Source of the DNA: Nocardioides sp. Soil805
GTDB taxonomy: Bacteria > Actinomycetota > Actinomycetes > Propionibacteriales > Nocardioidaceae
Reading direction: 5' to 3'
Length of the DNA: 64,000 nucleotides
NCBI RefSeq assembly: GCF_001429625.1
Contig: NZ_LMSU01000003.1
Location: 233,148 to 297,147, forward strand
Shown here in pieces: positions 42,100 through 50,605 of the stretch. The position numbers and the translations under genes were made by a program. The notes under the pieces are model-generated. The model worked only from the letters and a program-made list of their open reading frames with translations, was not told the origin of the DNA and did no database searches. Numbering within the stretch: the stretch's first letter is position 1; each line of letters opens with the position of its first letter.

Positions 42100-43035
42100 G
42101 TGACGGAATCCATGATCCTGGCTCGGGGACTGCGCAAGTCGTTCGGCGACTTCGAGGCGGTCAAGGGCATCGACGTCGACGTGCGCCGCGGCGAGGCGTT
42201 CGGCTTCCTGGGCCCCAACGGCGCCGGCAAGTCGAGCACCATGCGGATGATCGCCAGCGTCAGCCCCATCAGCGGCGGCTCCCTGCAGATCCTCGGCATG
42301 GACCCGGCGACCGACGGCCCGGCGATCAGGGGTCGCCTCGGGGTCTGTCCGCAGGAGGACACCCTCGACAACGAGCTCAACGTCCGCGACAACCTCTACA
42401 TCTACGGCCGTTACTTCGGGATCCCCAAGGGCGAGGTCAACAGCCGCGTCGACGAGCTCCTCGAGTTCGTGTCGCTCACGGAGAAGGCGAAGGCCAAGGT
42501 CGAGGACCTCTCCGGCGGCATGAAGCGCCGGCTCACCATCGCGCGCAGCCTGGTCAACCGGCCCGACCTGCTGCTGCTCGACGAGCCGACCACCGGCCTG
42601 GACCCCCAGGCACGGCACGTCCTGTGGGACCAGCTCTTCCGGCTCAAGCAGGCCGGCGTCACGCTCGTGATCACGACCCACTACATGGACGAGGCCGAGC
42701 AGCTCTGCGACCGCCTCGTGGTCATGGACAAGGGCCTCATCGCGGCCGAGGGCTCGCCGCGCCAGCTCATCGAGGAGCACTCCACCCGAGAGGTCACCGA
42801 GCTGCGCTTCGGCATCACCGACGAGACCAACCCGCACGAGCTGATCGCGGAGAAGGTCGAGGACCTCGGCCGTCTCGAGGTGCTGCCCGACCGCATCCTC
42901 GTCTACAGCCCCGACGGCGAGGAGGTCATCGCCAAGGTGCACGAGCGCGGCCTCGACCCGATCGGCGTGCTGGTGCGTCGCTCCACCCTCGAGGACGTCT
43001 TCCTCAAGCTCACCGGCCGGACGTTGGTCGACTGA
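42100..43035 (+). CDS. ABC transporter ATP-binding protein (DrrA-like, ABC-2 exporter)
   Basis: The 311-residue product is a DrrA/NodI-type ATPase: Walker [10 protein letters not shown] at 38-46, Q-loop CPQEDTLD, signature LSGGMKRR, Walker [14 protein letters not shown] and H-loop TTHYMDEAE, plus the DrrA-type C-terminal domain (about 225-311). With the two membrane proteins downstream it forms an ABC-2 exporter, probably for a drug, lipid or polysaccharide; the cargo is unknown. The GTG at 42100 is 7 nt after TAGGGT, supporting a leaderless start. The stop shares one base with the next start (TGATG). Confidence 0.93.
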   Translation: MTESMILARGLRKSFGDFEAVKGIDVDVRRGEAFGFLGPNGAGKSSTMRMIASVSPISGGSLQILGMDPATDGPAIRGRLGVCPQEDTLDNELNVRDNLYIYGRYFGIPKGEVNSRVDELLEFVSLTEKAKAKVEDLSGGMKRRLTIARSLVNRPDLLLLDEPTTGLDPQARHVLWDQLFRLKQAGVTLVITTHYMDEAEQLCDRLVVMDKGLIAAEGSPRQLIEEHSTREVTELRFGITDETNPHELIAEKVEDLGRLEVLPDRILVYSPDGEEVIAKVHERGLDPIGVLVRRSTLEDVFLKLTGRTLVD

Positions 43036-43844
43036 TGGCCTCCACGGTTCCGGACACCGGACTCAGCCTGGTCACCGGGACGCTGCGGCAGACCGACTAC
43101 TGGTGGACGGTCTTCAAGCGGACCTGGAAGGGCGGGGTGATCAACTCCTTCGTCTCGCCGCTGTTCTACGTGGTGGCCATGGGCGTGCTCCTCGGCGGCT
43201 TCATCGCGGGCGATCCGGCCAAGCTCGAGGGGGCGACGTCCTACCTCGCGTTCATCGTGCCCGGGCTGGTCGCCACGCACGCGATGACCATCGCCGTGGG
43301 GGAGACCACCTACCCGGTGATGGGCGCGGTGAAGTGGCACAAGACCTACTACTCGATGATCGCGACGCCACTGGAGCCGCGGCACCTGGTCGCGGCCCAC
43401 ATGATGTTCGTGCTCTTCCGCCTGGCCACCGCGTGCGGCGTCTTCATGCTGGTGCTCGCCCCGTTCGGGGTCTTCGAGTCGTGGTGGGGGCCGTTCCTCG
43501 CGTTCGGCTCGCAGCTGCTGGTCGGCATGGCCTTCGCCGGGCTGGTCTACGGCTACAGCACGCGCATCCGCAGCGAGTCGGCGTTCGGGGTGCTGTTCCG
43601 CCTCGGCGTGCTCCCGCTGACCCTGTTCTCCGGTGCGTTCTTCCCGATCTCCAACCTCGGCCCGGTGCTGGAGTGGGTCGCCCGGCTCACCCCGCTGTGG
43701 CACGGCGTCAACCTGTCGCGGATGTTCTGCCTCGACACCGTCGACTGGCCGCTGGCCGCGCTCAACGCGGTCGTGCTCGTCGCCGCGGTGGTGGTGGGAT
43801 GGTTCTGGTCCGTGTCGGGCCTCGAGCAGAGGCTGGCCGACTGA
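43035..43844 (+). CDS. ABC-2 type transporter permease
   Basis: The 269-residue product has six predicted membrane helices in the ABC-2 layout, starting after a cytosolic TDYWWTVFKRTWKG amphipathic segment. The LFSGAFFPISNLG loop before the last helices is typical of DrrB/NodJ-like permeases. The start overlaps the ATPase stop by one base and the stop overlaps the next start the same way, so the three genes should be translated together. Confidence 0.9.
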   Translation: MASTVPDTGLSLVTGTLRQTDYWWTVFKRTWKGGVINSFVSPLFYVVAMGVLLGGFIAGDPAKLEGATSYLAFIVPGLVATHAMTIAVGETTYPVMGAVKWHKTYYSMIATPLEPRHLVAAHMMFVLFRLATACGVFMLVLAPFGVFESWWGPFLAFGSQLLVGMAFAGLVYGYSTRIRSESAFGVLFRLGVLPLTLFSGAFFPISNLGPVLEWVARLTPLWHGVNLSRMFCLDTVDWPLAALNAVVLVAAVVVGWFWSVSGLEQRLAD

Positions 43845-44644
43845 TGGCCACCACGACGCACCCCGTCCACCCGCCGCTCGGGCCGGCCCGGGCCGCCTGG
43901 CTGCTGGTCACCCGCAGCTACACCGTCTACCGCCAGCAGTGGAAGCTCTTCCTCACCGGGTTCCTCGAGCCCGTCTTCTTCCTCTTCTCGATCGGCATCG
44001 GCGTCGGCCAGCTGGTCGCCGACTTCGAGGTCGGCGGCCAGTCCATCCCGTACGCCGAGTTCGTGGCACCCGGGATGCTCGCCGTGAGCGCCTTCAACGG
44101 CGCCCTGATGGACAGCACCTACAACGTGTTCTTCAAGCTCAAGTACGACAAGCTCTACGACCAGATGCTCGCCACCCCGCTGACGACGTCCGACATCGCG
44201 CGGGGCGAGATCCTCTGGGGTCAGCTGCGCGGGTCGAGCTACTCGGTGGCCTTCCTGCTGCTGATGTGGGCGCTGGGGATGCTGCACTCGTGGACGGCGA
44301 TCCTGGCGCTGCCCGCGGCCCTGCTGATCGGGTTCGCGTTCTCAGCCGTCTGCATGGCGGCCACGACGTGGATGACCTCCTGGCAGGACTTCGACAAGAT
44401 CACCCTGCTCCAGCTCCCGCTGTTCCTCTTCTCGGCGACCTTCTTCCCGATCACGGCGTACGACGGGTGGTTGCGCTGGGTGGTGGAGGTGACCCCGCTC
44501 TACCGCGGGGTGGTGCTGTGCCGCGAGCTGACGCTGGGCCAGGTCGGCTGGGAGAGCGCCGTCTCGGTGGTCTACCTGGTCGTCATGGGGCTCATCGGGC
44601 TGGCGGTCGTGCGCCGGCGGCTGGACACGCTGCTGCTCACCTGA
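43844..44644 (+). CDS. ABC-2 type transporter permease (second subunit)
   Basis: The 266-residue product is a paralogue of the preceding permease with the same six-helix plan; the FLFSATFFPITAYD loop corresponds to its LFSGAFFPISNLG. An ATPase with two non-identical permeases resembles the NodIJ/Drr-like heterodimeric exporters. Its last 8 bp overlap the convergent nucleoside hydrolase gene. Confidence 0.9.
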   Translation: MATTTHPVHPPLGPARAAWLLVTRSYTVYRQQWKLFLTGFLEPVFFLFSIGIGVGQLVADFEVGGQSIPYAEFVAPGMLAVSAFNGALMDSTYNVFFKLKYDKLYDQMLATPLTTSDIARGEILWGQLRGSSYSVAFLLLMWALGMLHSWTAILALPAALLIGFAFSAVCMAATTWMTSWQDFDKITLLQLPLFLFSATFFPITAYDGWLRWVVEVTPLYRGVVLCRELTLGQVGWESAVSVVYLVVMGLIGLAVVRRRLDTLLLT

Positions 44645-45647
44645 GGTGGGTGCCGAAGACCGCCGCGTACGCCTGGTCCAGGGCGGGCGTGTCCAGCCGG
44701 GTGACGACCCGCACGGGGCCGTCGCCGGTGCGCCGGAGCCGGCCGCGGTCGTCCTCGACGTCGACCTCCCACGTGCCGGTCCGGACGGTCATCACGTCCG
44801 GGGCCGTGAACGCCCCGGCCGTGGCGAGGTCCCAGAAGGCGGGTGAGGTGAACTCGGGGTCGAGCCCGAGCCTGCTCACGACCGGCGCGGCCAGCCCGTC
44901 GGGGCGACCGGGCGGGACGGGGTCGTCGGGGACGATGGTCAGCGGCACGTCGCCCGCCACCACGGCCGCAAAGGCGTCGACGTCCGCGGCCGCGTTCCAC
45001 TCGCCCACGCCGAGCTCGTCGTCGTGTGACGGCGAGTCGACGATCCCGGCCATCGAGATGACCCCGGCCAGGCGCGCGTAGGACTCCGGGTGCCGGCGCT
45101 GGACCTCGGCGAGGTCGGTGAGCGGACCCAGCGCCACGACCTGCAGTCCCTCGACGCGGTCGGCCAACCGGGCGACGTACGTCGCCGCGTCTGCCCCGGT
45201 GACGGGGGGCAGCGCACCGGCTCCCGACCGGTCCAGCCCGCTGTGGCTCATTGCACCCGTCGCCCAGGTGCGCGGGAACGGCACGCCGTGCGGGCCTCTC
45301 GGAGCCGCTCCGCACGCGACCGGCACGCGCGCCGCACCGATGGCCTCGAAGAAGTCCGCGAGGAGGTCGACGCCCCCACCGCAGGTCACCATGCCCGTGG
45401 TGGGGACGGAGATGGCGAGCACGTCGACCGAGGGGTGACGGACGAGGTAGGCGATGGCGGCGAGGTCGTCGGGGGCGAGGTCCGAGTCGATCACGACGGG
45501 CGTCGGGTCCGCCGTCCTGGCCGGTGCGGGCGAGAGCGAGCCGCCCACGATGAGCTCACCGTCGTCGTCCGACGCCGCCTGGGCGCAGGCGACGAGGGCG
45601 ACCAGCAGCGGGACCACGAGCCCGAGGCGCCGGGCGGGGGACCTCAC
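44637..45647 (-). CDS. Lipoprotein nucleoside hydrolase (IU-nucleoside hydrolase family)
   Basis: The N-terminus has a lipoprotein signal peptide (basic RSPARR, a hydrophobic run, lipobox LVAC with the modified Cys near residue 21). The catalytic domain opens with the nucleoside hydrolase metal motif in the form IDSDLAPDD (usually DTDPGxDD) and keeps the family spacing (336 residues). These enzymes split ribonucleosides into base and ribose; membrane-anchored extracellular versions are uncommon. It is the last gene of the six-gene minus-strand chain; its GTG overlaps the preceding stop by 4 nt. The substrate and its link to the ABC transporter are unknown. Confidence 0.82.
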   Translation of the reverse strand: MRSPARRLGLVVPLLVALVACAQAASDDDGELIVGGSLSPAPARTADPTPVVIDSDLAPDDLAAIAYLVRHPSVDVLAISVPTTGMVTCGGGVDLLADFFEAIGAARVPVACGAAPRGPHGVPFPRTWATGAMSHSGLDRSGAGALPPVTGADAATYVARLADRVEGLQVVALGPLTDLAEVQRRHPESYARLAGVISMAGIVDSPSHDDELGVGEWNAAADVDAFAAVVAGDVPLTIVPDDPVPPGRPDGLAAPVVSRLGLDPEFTSPAFWDLATAGAFTAPDVMTVRTGTWEVDVEDDRGRLRRTGDGPVRVVTRLDTPALDQAYAAVFGTHLR

Positions 45648-46552
45648 GGCAGCACCCAGTACTGCGCGACGACTCCGACCACGGCGAGGACCGAGCCCGC
45701 TGCGACGAGCCACCGACGGGCCCGGCCGCGCGGGACCGTGACGGCGCCCCACAGCGCCGACAGTCCGAGGAGCCAGACCGCGTGCCACCAGGACAGGCCG
45801 GCGGACACGACGACGCGCGACCACTGCTCGCTGAACTCGCCGGGCGCCTCCAGGAGCCACTGGGACGGGAAGCGGAGGGGGTCGGCGTAGGGCGTGCCGG
45901 CGAACACGCGCACCGGCTGGACCTGGAGGATCGAGAGCGGCACGACCGCGGCGGCCCCGAACAGCCAGTAGAAGGCGACCAGGAACCACAGCACGAAGAG
46001 CAGCGGGAGCGCAGAGACGAGGGGGAGCCGGCGGCCGAGGGCGGCCCCGGTCGACACCGCCAGCAGCGCCAGGACGACGGGCTGGACGAGCTCGCCGGCG
46101 GTGAAGAGCGCCTCCGTCGTGCGCCCCGGCTCCGTCCCGAGCCACAGGCCACCGAGGTCGCGCTGGCGCCAGGCAAGCAGCGCGGCGTACCCGGCGGCGA
46201 CGGCCAGGAGCGGCAGCGCCCCCACCCACCGGCCGACGCAGCGCTGCACCTCGGTCACCGGCGCGTCCGCGGCGACGTCGAGGCGCTCGCGGTTGAAGGA
46301 GACGGCGGCGACGACCGACACCGCGAACAGGAGCGGCACGGCGCAGGTCGCCATCTCCTCGTACGACGCGCCGGGCCACTCGTCCGGGGTGGGGACGACG
46401 GACCACATCATCCACACCGACAGGCCGGTGCAGGCCCACAGGACGGGGTTGCGCAGCATCCGGCGGGACTCCGCGAGCGCCAGGGACCGGACCACGGCCC
46501 GGGTCCGCGCCCGGGGCCGGGTCCTCGGCAGCGCCCGGGCGACGGCGCTCAT
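45644..46552 (-). CDS. Integral membrane protein of the sigma/ABC operon
   Basis: The 302-residue product has six to seven hydrophobic helices after a basic cytosolic N-terminus (RTRAVVRSLALAESRRMLRNPVLWA), a start often seen in ABC-2 permeases. No exact family is recognised. By position it is one of the membrane subunits served by the ATPase at 47106-47972. Both ends overlap neighbours by 4 nt. Confidence 0.75.
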   Translation of the reverse strand: MSAVARALPRTRPRARTRAVVRSLALAESRRMLRNPVLWACTGLSVWMMWSVVPTPDEWPGASYEEMATCAVPLLFAVSVVAAVSFNRERLDVAADAPVTEVQRCVGRWVGALPLLAVAAGYAALLAWRQRDLGGLWLGTEPGRTTEALFTAGELVQPVVLALLAVSTGAALGRRLPLVSALPLLFVLWFLVAFYWLFGAAAVVPLSILQVQPVRVFAGTPYADPLRFPSQWLLEAPGEFSEQWSRVVVSAGLSWWHAVWLLGLSALWGAVTVPRGRARRWLVAAGSVLAVVGVVAQYWVLP

Positions 46553-47109
46553 CGCCGCCGCCCCGCGAGCAGCGCCACGAGGGCGACGGCCACCACGGCC
46601 TGCGGCGCGGTGCGCCACCACCCCGCGGCGTCGGACAGGAGCCCCGATCCCGGCACGGTCATGTCGAGGGCGAACCAGACCACCGGCACGGACGCACCCA
46701 CCAGGACGCCCGGCTCCGCCGGGGTCCACACCGCCACGGCGACCCCCGCCGCGGCGAGGGCCAGCAGCGGTCCTGGGGAGGTCGCACCGGGGGAGGCGTG
46801 CGACACGCTGGCCAGCACGCCCCAGACCACCAACGCGGGGAGCAGGACGAGCGTGAGACGCAGGAGCCGCCGGCGCATGACCGAGACCGGCGCGGCGGCG
46901 AGCAGGAGGGCAGCGGGGTCGTGCAGGGCGCCCACCACGGCGCAGGCGAGCGCCGCGGACGCGACGGCCAGCACCAGGTCGACCGGGCGCTGGGAGGTCC
47001 TCGCCACCAGCAGCACGAGGAGCACGAGCGCGGAGACACCGACGAGGGGCACCCAGCGGATGGCCCGGGCCGTCGGGAGCGCCGCCTGCCTCAGCGGTGC
47101 CACGGTCAT
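46549..47109 (-). CDS. Small integral membrane protein of the sigma/ABC operon
   Basis: The 186-residue product consists of five or six closely spaced hydrophobic helices rich in Ala, Val and Leu, with a charged RRRLLRL segment in the middle. I recognise no family. Its start overlaps the ATPase stop (ATGA, 47106-47109) and its stop overlaps the next start (46549-46552), so it is translated as part of the chain and is probably a transporter subunit. Confidence 0.7.
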   Translation of the reverse strand: MTVAPLRQAALPTARAIRWVPLVGVSALVLLVLLVARTSQRPVDLVLAVASAALACAVVGALHDPAALLLAAAPVSVMRRRLLRLTLVLLPALVVWGVLASVSHASPGATSPGPLLALAAAGVAVAVWTPAEPGVLVGASVPVVWFALDMTVPGSGLLSDAAGWWRTAPQAVVAVALVALLAGRRR

Positions 47110-47972
47110 CGGGTCCCCCTCGACACGAACAGGTAGCCGTCCTCGAGGGTGGGCGGCGCGGGCTCGACGCCGTCCGGTGGGACGCCGACGTGCCGGTAGC
47201 GGCCCTCGGCGGTCATCCAGCTGCGGGCGGCCCGGGGGTCCGGCTCGTCGGCCTCCCAGACCCGACCCTCCGCGGTCGTCCGCAGGCCCTGGGGCGTGCC
47301 GTCGTAGTGGATCTGCCCGTCGCGCATCACCAGGACCCGCTGGCACAGCGCGGCGACCTCGCTGGTGTTGTGCGTGGACAGCACCACGGTGCCGCGTCGC
47401 GCCGTCTCGGAGAGCAGCGACCGCAGCTCGATGCGCTGCTCGGGGTCGAGGCCGGTGGCGGGCTCGTCCAGCACCAGCAGCTCGGGGGTGCCCAGCAGCG
47501 CGGCGGCGAGGGCGACGCGCTGGCGCATGCCACCCGACAGCGTGCGGACCTTGCGGTGCCTCACGTCGCCGAGGCCGACCGACTCCAGCACGCGCGTCGC
47601 GTCCCGGCGTCGGGCGGCCGGGTCGGTCTGCTCCTTGAGCACGGCCACGTAGTCGACCATCTCCAGCACCGTGAACCCGCCGTACAGGCTGGGAGCCTGG
47701 GGGAGGTAGCCGAGCCGGCGGCGGATCTCCAGCCGCTCGGCCGGGCGGCGCGGGTCGCGACCGAGCAGGCGCAGCTCGCCGGTGTCGGGTGCCAGCACCG
47801 TGGCCAGCATCCGCAGCAGGGTGGTCTTGCCGGCACCGTTCGGACCGAGCAGCCCGATGACGCCGCCGCCCAGGTCGAGCTCGACGTCGCGCACGGCGCG
47901 GACGCCCCGGAACGACTTGCGGAGGCCGGTCGTGCGGATGACGGTCCCGGCTCGGTCGTGGACGATGGTCAT
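47106..47972 (-). CDS. ABC transporter ATP-binding protein of the sigma/ABC operon
   Basis: The 288-residue product has Walker A GPNGAGKTT at 43-51, the Q-loop YLPQAPSLYGG, signature LSGGMRQR, Walker B LLVLDEPATGLDP and the H-loop STHNTSE. The tail after about 225 is not family-typical. It would power the two or three membrane proteins encoded around it. Starts and stops overlap the neighbours by 4 nt. Confidence 0.93.
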   Translation of the reverse strand: MTIVHDRAGTVIRTTGLRKSFRGVRAVRDVELDLGGGVIGLLGPNGAGKTTLLRMLATVLAPDTGELRLLGRDPRRPAERLEIRRRLGYLPQAPSLYGGFTVLEMVDYVAVLKEQTDPAARRRDATRVLESVGLGDVRHRKVRTLSGGMRQRVALAAALLGTPELLVLDEPATGLDPEQRIELRSLLSETARRGTVVLSTHNTSEVAALCQRVLVMRDGQIHYDGTPQGLRTTAEGRVWEADEPDPRAARSWMTAEGRYRHVGVPPDGVEPAPPTLEDGYLFVSRGTR

Positions 47973-48811
47973 GCGGTCCTCCGGTAGGTGATGTGGTCGC
48001 GGCGGGCGAACGCGAGGGCGAACGCGGCGGTCGCGACGGCCAGGGCCAGCAGCTGGGCGCCCGGCGAGGTGACGACATCCGCCACCAGGTCCGACGAGCC
48101 GCGGGGGGAGAGCGACGGCAGGGTGACGGCCAGCGCCCAGGTGCCGCCCAGCACCGCGGCGGCCACCGCGGGGTCCGGGAGGACCGTGCCCACGACCAGC
48201 ACCAGCGCCGAGAGCGCGAGACCGGGCAGCAGCCAGCCGAAGGCGACGTACGTCGGCAGGCCGAGCGCCAGGGCGACGAGCACGCCTGCCGGGACCGCCG
48301 CCAGGCTGACGAGGAGCGCCCTGGTGGCGACCAGCTGGAACCCGGCGAGCGGCGTCGCGAGGGCGAGCTCACCGGCGGGGTCGGTGGACCGGCGGTAGGC
48401 GAGGACGACGGCGGCCATCGGGGCCAGGGGCGCGACGGCGAGCAGTGCCGTCGTGGCCTCCCGTCCGGCGAGCAGCACCGGGAGCACGGGAAGCAGGAGC
48501 ACCAGCGCCAGCGCCGAGACCCACGCCGCCAGCAGCGGACGGCTGGACAGCGACGCACGCGAGACCAGGGACGGGTGCGTGCCGGCCCAGTGGGCGAGGG
48601 GGGAGGCGGGGGGACGGTCGATCTGCTCGACCAGGGCGGCCCACCGCCGCTGGGTGTCGGCACCGTGCGACCCGTCCCCGGCCTGCGCGAGGGAGGATCG
48701 GCACTCGGGGCAGACGAGCACGTGGGCCTCGACCGACGCGGTCAGGACCGCGCCCGCCGTGCCGGACCGGTAGGTGACCAGGTCGTCCTCGCAGACGTGC
48801 CACGTGTTCAC
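47969..48811 (-). CDS. Zinc-finger anti-sigma factor fused to a polytopic membrane domain
   Basis: The GTG at 48811 has GGAGG upstream and overlaps the sigma-factor stop (GTGA). The first 45 residues contain the ZAS-type anti-sigma motif HxxxCxxC (His30, Cys34, Cys37) with an upstream HVC segment. A linker leads to six hydrophobic helices (about 82-280), which is far more than the single helix of a usual anti-sigma factor, and their layout resembles an ABC-2 permease. It probably holds the ECF sigma factor at the membrane and may sense the state of the transporter encoded next to it. The fusion of these roles is inferred from sequence order. Confidence 0.78.
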   Translation of the reverse strand: MNTWHVCEDDLVTYRSGTAGAVLTASVEAHVLVCPECRSSLAQAGDGSHGADTQRRWAALVEQIDRPPASPLAHWAGTHPSLVSRASLSSRPLLAAWVSALALVLLLPVLPVLLAGREATTALLAVAPLAPMAAVVLAYRRSTDPAGELALATPLAGFQLVATRALLVSLAAVPAGVLVALALGLPTYVAFGWLLPGLALSALVLVVGTVLPDPAVAAAVLGGTWALAVTLPSLSPRGSSDLVADVVTSPGAQLLALAVATAAFALAFARRDHITYRRTA

Positions 48812-49344
48812 AGCAGGGACCTCCTCAGCTCGGTGCGAGCCCGACTCATGCGGCTCTTCACGGTGCCGCTGGGGATCCCCAGCAGCTGGCCGGCCTCGCG
48901 CGTGGTGAGCCCGTCCAGGACGGTGGCCTGCACGACGGCGCGCAGCTCGGGTGAGAGTCGCTCGAGCGCCATGCCGACGTTGCTGTACTGCACGCGGGCG
49001 AGGACCTCCTCCTCGGCCGACACCGGCTGCGAGCCGCGGAGGGCGGCGAGGCGCTCCACGACGTTCTTGCGGGGTCGCAACCGGTGCAGCAGGGACCGGA
49101 TGGCGATGCCCCACAGCCAGGCGCCGACTTCGCCCTCACCACGCCAGACGGGCTTTCGCCACACGGCGAGGAAGGTGTCGGAGACCGCCTCGTCGACGAT
49201 CGACGGGTCGGCGCACCGGTGGGAGAGGCGCGCCGCGATCCACGGCTCGTGCCGGACGAAGAGCTCATGCAGCGCGCCGCGGTCGTGCTCGCGCACGCCG
49301 GCGACGAGCTCGGCGTCGTTCGCCTGCGACCAGTCGCTGCTCAT
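48808..49344 (-). CDS. ECF-type RNA polymerase sigma factor
   Basis: The 178-residue product has region 2 (about 12-85, including ELFVRHEPWIAARL and DEAVSDTFLAVWRKP) and region 4 (about 122-175, LSPELRAVVQATVLDGLTTREAGQLLGIPSGTVKSRMSRARTEL in pieces), with no extra C-terminal domain. I chose the ATG at 49344, with AGGGG 6 nt upstream; a start 54 bp earlier is also open. It heads the six-gene chain and overlaps the anti-sigma gene by 4 nt, so the two are expressed in a fixed ratio. Autoregulation is likely, but I could not assign a -35/-10 pair. Confidence 0.92.
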   Translation of the reverse strand: MSSDWSQANDAELVAGVREHDRGALHELFVRHEPWIAARLSHRCADPSIVDEAVSDTFLAVWRKPVWRGEGEVGAWLWGIAIRSLLHRLRPRKNVVERLAALRGSQPVSAEEEVLARVQYSNVGMALERLSPELRAVVQATVLDGLTTREAGQLLGIPSGTVKSRMSRARTELRRSLL

Positions 49345-49478
49345 CTCGATCCCCTGCACACCCACCTGTGCCCCCGACCCGGCCCGGTGGTTCACCATGA
49401 TCCGCGGATCGTGCCTGCGCGCCGCGACCGGTCTGGACCGCACGAACCGCTGCGGTCGTTCGCGAGCACAACGGGTGA

Positions 49479-49493
49479 GGCCCCGACGGGGCC
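49479..49493. other. 15-bp perfect palindrome in the sigma/SOD-like intergenic region
   Basis: GGCCCCG-A-CGGGGCC lies 18 bp upstream of the SOD-like start codon and 135 bp upstream of the sigma gene. It could be an operator or, in RNA, a hairpin overlapping the leader. A second short dyad, ACCGC-T-GCGGT, is at 49446-49456. Confidence 0.4.
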
Positions 49494-49511
49494 AGTCCGG
49501 AGACGAACGAC

Positions 49512-50012
49512 ATGCGCACTTCCCTGATCGGAGCACTGGCCGGCACGGCCGTGCTCGTCGCAGCACCCACCATCACGGTCGCCGACCGCGTCCTCGTCGA
49601 CCACGGTCGTGGACCGACGGTCGTGCACGACGCCGCGTACGCCGGCATCCGGACCCAGGTGCACTCCTGGGCCGCCGACGGGCGGACCGAGGTACGGCTG
49701 ATGGTGCGCGGCCTGCCCCCGGCGCGCACGTTCGGCGCCCACGTGCACGTCGCGCCCTGCGGCGCGGACCCGATGGCGTCCGGCGGCCACTACCAGCACG
49801 GGACCGACACCACCCAGCCGCTGGCGTCGCGCGAGATCTGGCTGGACTTCACCACCGACGAGCAGGGCAGGGGCGTGGGGTCCACCGAGGTCCCGTGGCT
49901 CGTCGCCGCCGGCACGGCGGGCTCCGTGGTCATCCACGCAGGCCCCACCGACCCGGTCACGGGAGCCGCCGGGGCCCGGCTCGCGTGCACCGACGTGCCC
50001 TTCGGGCAGTGA
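49512..50012 (+). CDS. Secreted Cu/Zn superoxide dismutase-like protein
   Basis: The 166-residue product starts with a signal peptide (RTSLIGALAGTAVLVAAPTITVA). Cu/Zn-SOD landmarks are present: HVHVAPCG (copper ligands and disulfide Cys), GGHYQHG, DFTTDEQGRG, VIHAG and GARLACTDV near the end, but the central region is shorter than in classical SodC and several metal ligands cannot be placed with certainty. It may be a true SOD or a SOD-fold copper-binding protein. GGAGA upstream supports the ATG. It is divergent from the sigma-factor chain and is not obviously co-transcribed with the DinB gene 59 bp downstream. Confidence 0.75.
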   Translation: MRTSLIGALAGTAVLVAAPTITVADRVLVDHGRGPTVVHDAAYAGIRTQVHSWAADGRTEVRLMVRGLPPARTFGAHVHVAPCGADPMASGGHYQHGTDTTQPLASREIWLDFTTDEQGRGVGSTEVPWLVAAGTAGSVVIHAGPTDPVTGAAGARLACTDVPFGQ

Positions 50013-50071
50013 CGCCCCACGACCGCTGAACCGGTTCGCGCCGGGCGGGGCGCCGCTGCGAGGATGGAGCC

Positions 50072-50605
50072 ATGCCCGATCCCGACCCGATCGCCCCGGA
50101 CACCAAGGACTGGACCTGGGTGCTCGAACGCCCGTGCACCGAGTGCGGCTTCGACCCGCAGGCCCACTCGCTGGCCTCGCTGCCCGGCCTCCTGCACGAC
50201 TCGGCGATGGCCTGGTCGTCGGTGCTGGGCCGGGCCGACGCTGCGGTGCGGCCCGGCCCCGGGGTGTGGTCGCCGCTGGAGTACGCCTGCCACGTCCGCG
50301 ACGTGCACCGGGTCTTCGCCGAGCGGGTCGCGCTGATGCTGGCGCGGGACGAGCCCCGCTTCGCCAACTGGGACCAGGACGAGACCGCGCTCGCGTCGCG
50401 CTACGCCGAGCAGGACCCGGCCTCCGTCGACGCCGAGCTGGTCGAGGCGGCCGGGCACGTGGCGGGTCTCTACGCGAGCGTGACGGACGAGCAGGCGGGC
50501 CGGCGCGGGACCCGGTCCGACGGCAGCGAGTTCACCGTCGAGACGCTGGGGACCTACCACCTCCACGACGTGCTGCACCACGCGCACGACGTGGGCACGG
50601 CGTGA
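50072..50605 (+). CDS. DinB-fold metal-dependent protein
   Basis: The 177-residue four-helix protein has the DinB-superfamily histidines (VWSPLEYACHVRDVHRVF and YHLHDVLHHAHDV) that form a 3-His metal site. Relatives include bacillithiol/mycothiol-dependent transferases, so a thiol-linked transfer reaction is possible. A Cys pair (CTEC, about 22-25) near the N-terminus is unusual. It begins an operon with a methyltransferase, DUF3046 and an MFS gene, joined by 4-nt overlaps. Confidence 0.85.
   Translation: MPDPDPIAPDTKDWTWVLERPCTECGFDPQAHSLASLPGLLHDSAMAWSSVLGRADAAVRPGPGVWSPLEYACHVRDVHRVFAERVALMLARDEPRFANWDQDETALASRYAEQDPASVDAELVEAAGHVAGLYASVTDEQAGRRGTRSDGSEFTVETLGTYHLHDVLHHAHDVGTA

Noticed and set aside
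44637..45647. Solute-binding lipoprotein for the ABC operon
   Set aside because: The signal peptide is lipoprotein-type, but the mature part carries the nucleoside hydrolase DSD...DD metal motif rather than a binding-protein fold.
50028..50037. SOS box upstream of the DinB-fold gene (GAACCGGTTC)
   Set aside because: The GAAC and GTTC halves are separated by 2 nt rather than the 4 nt needed for LexA.
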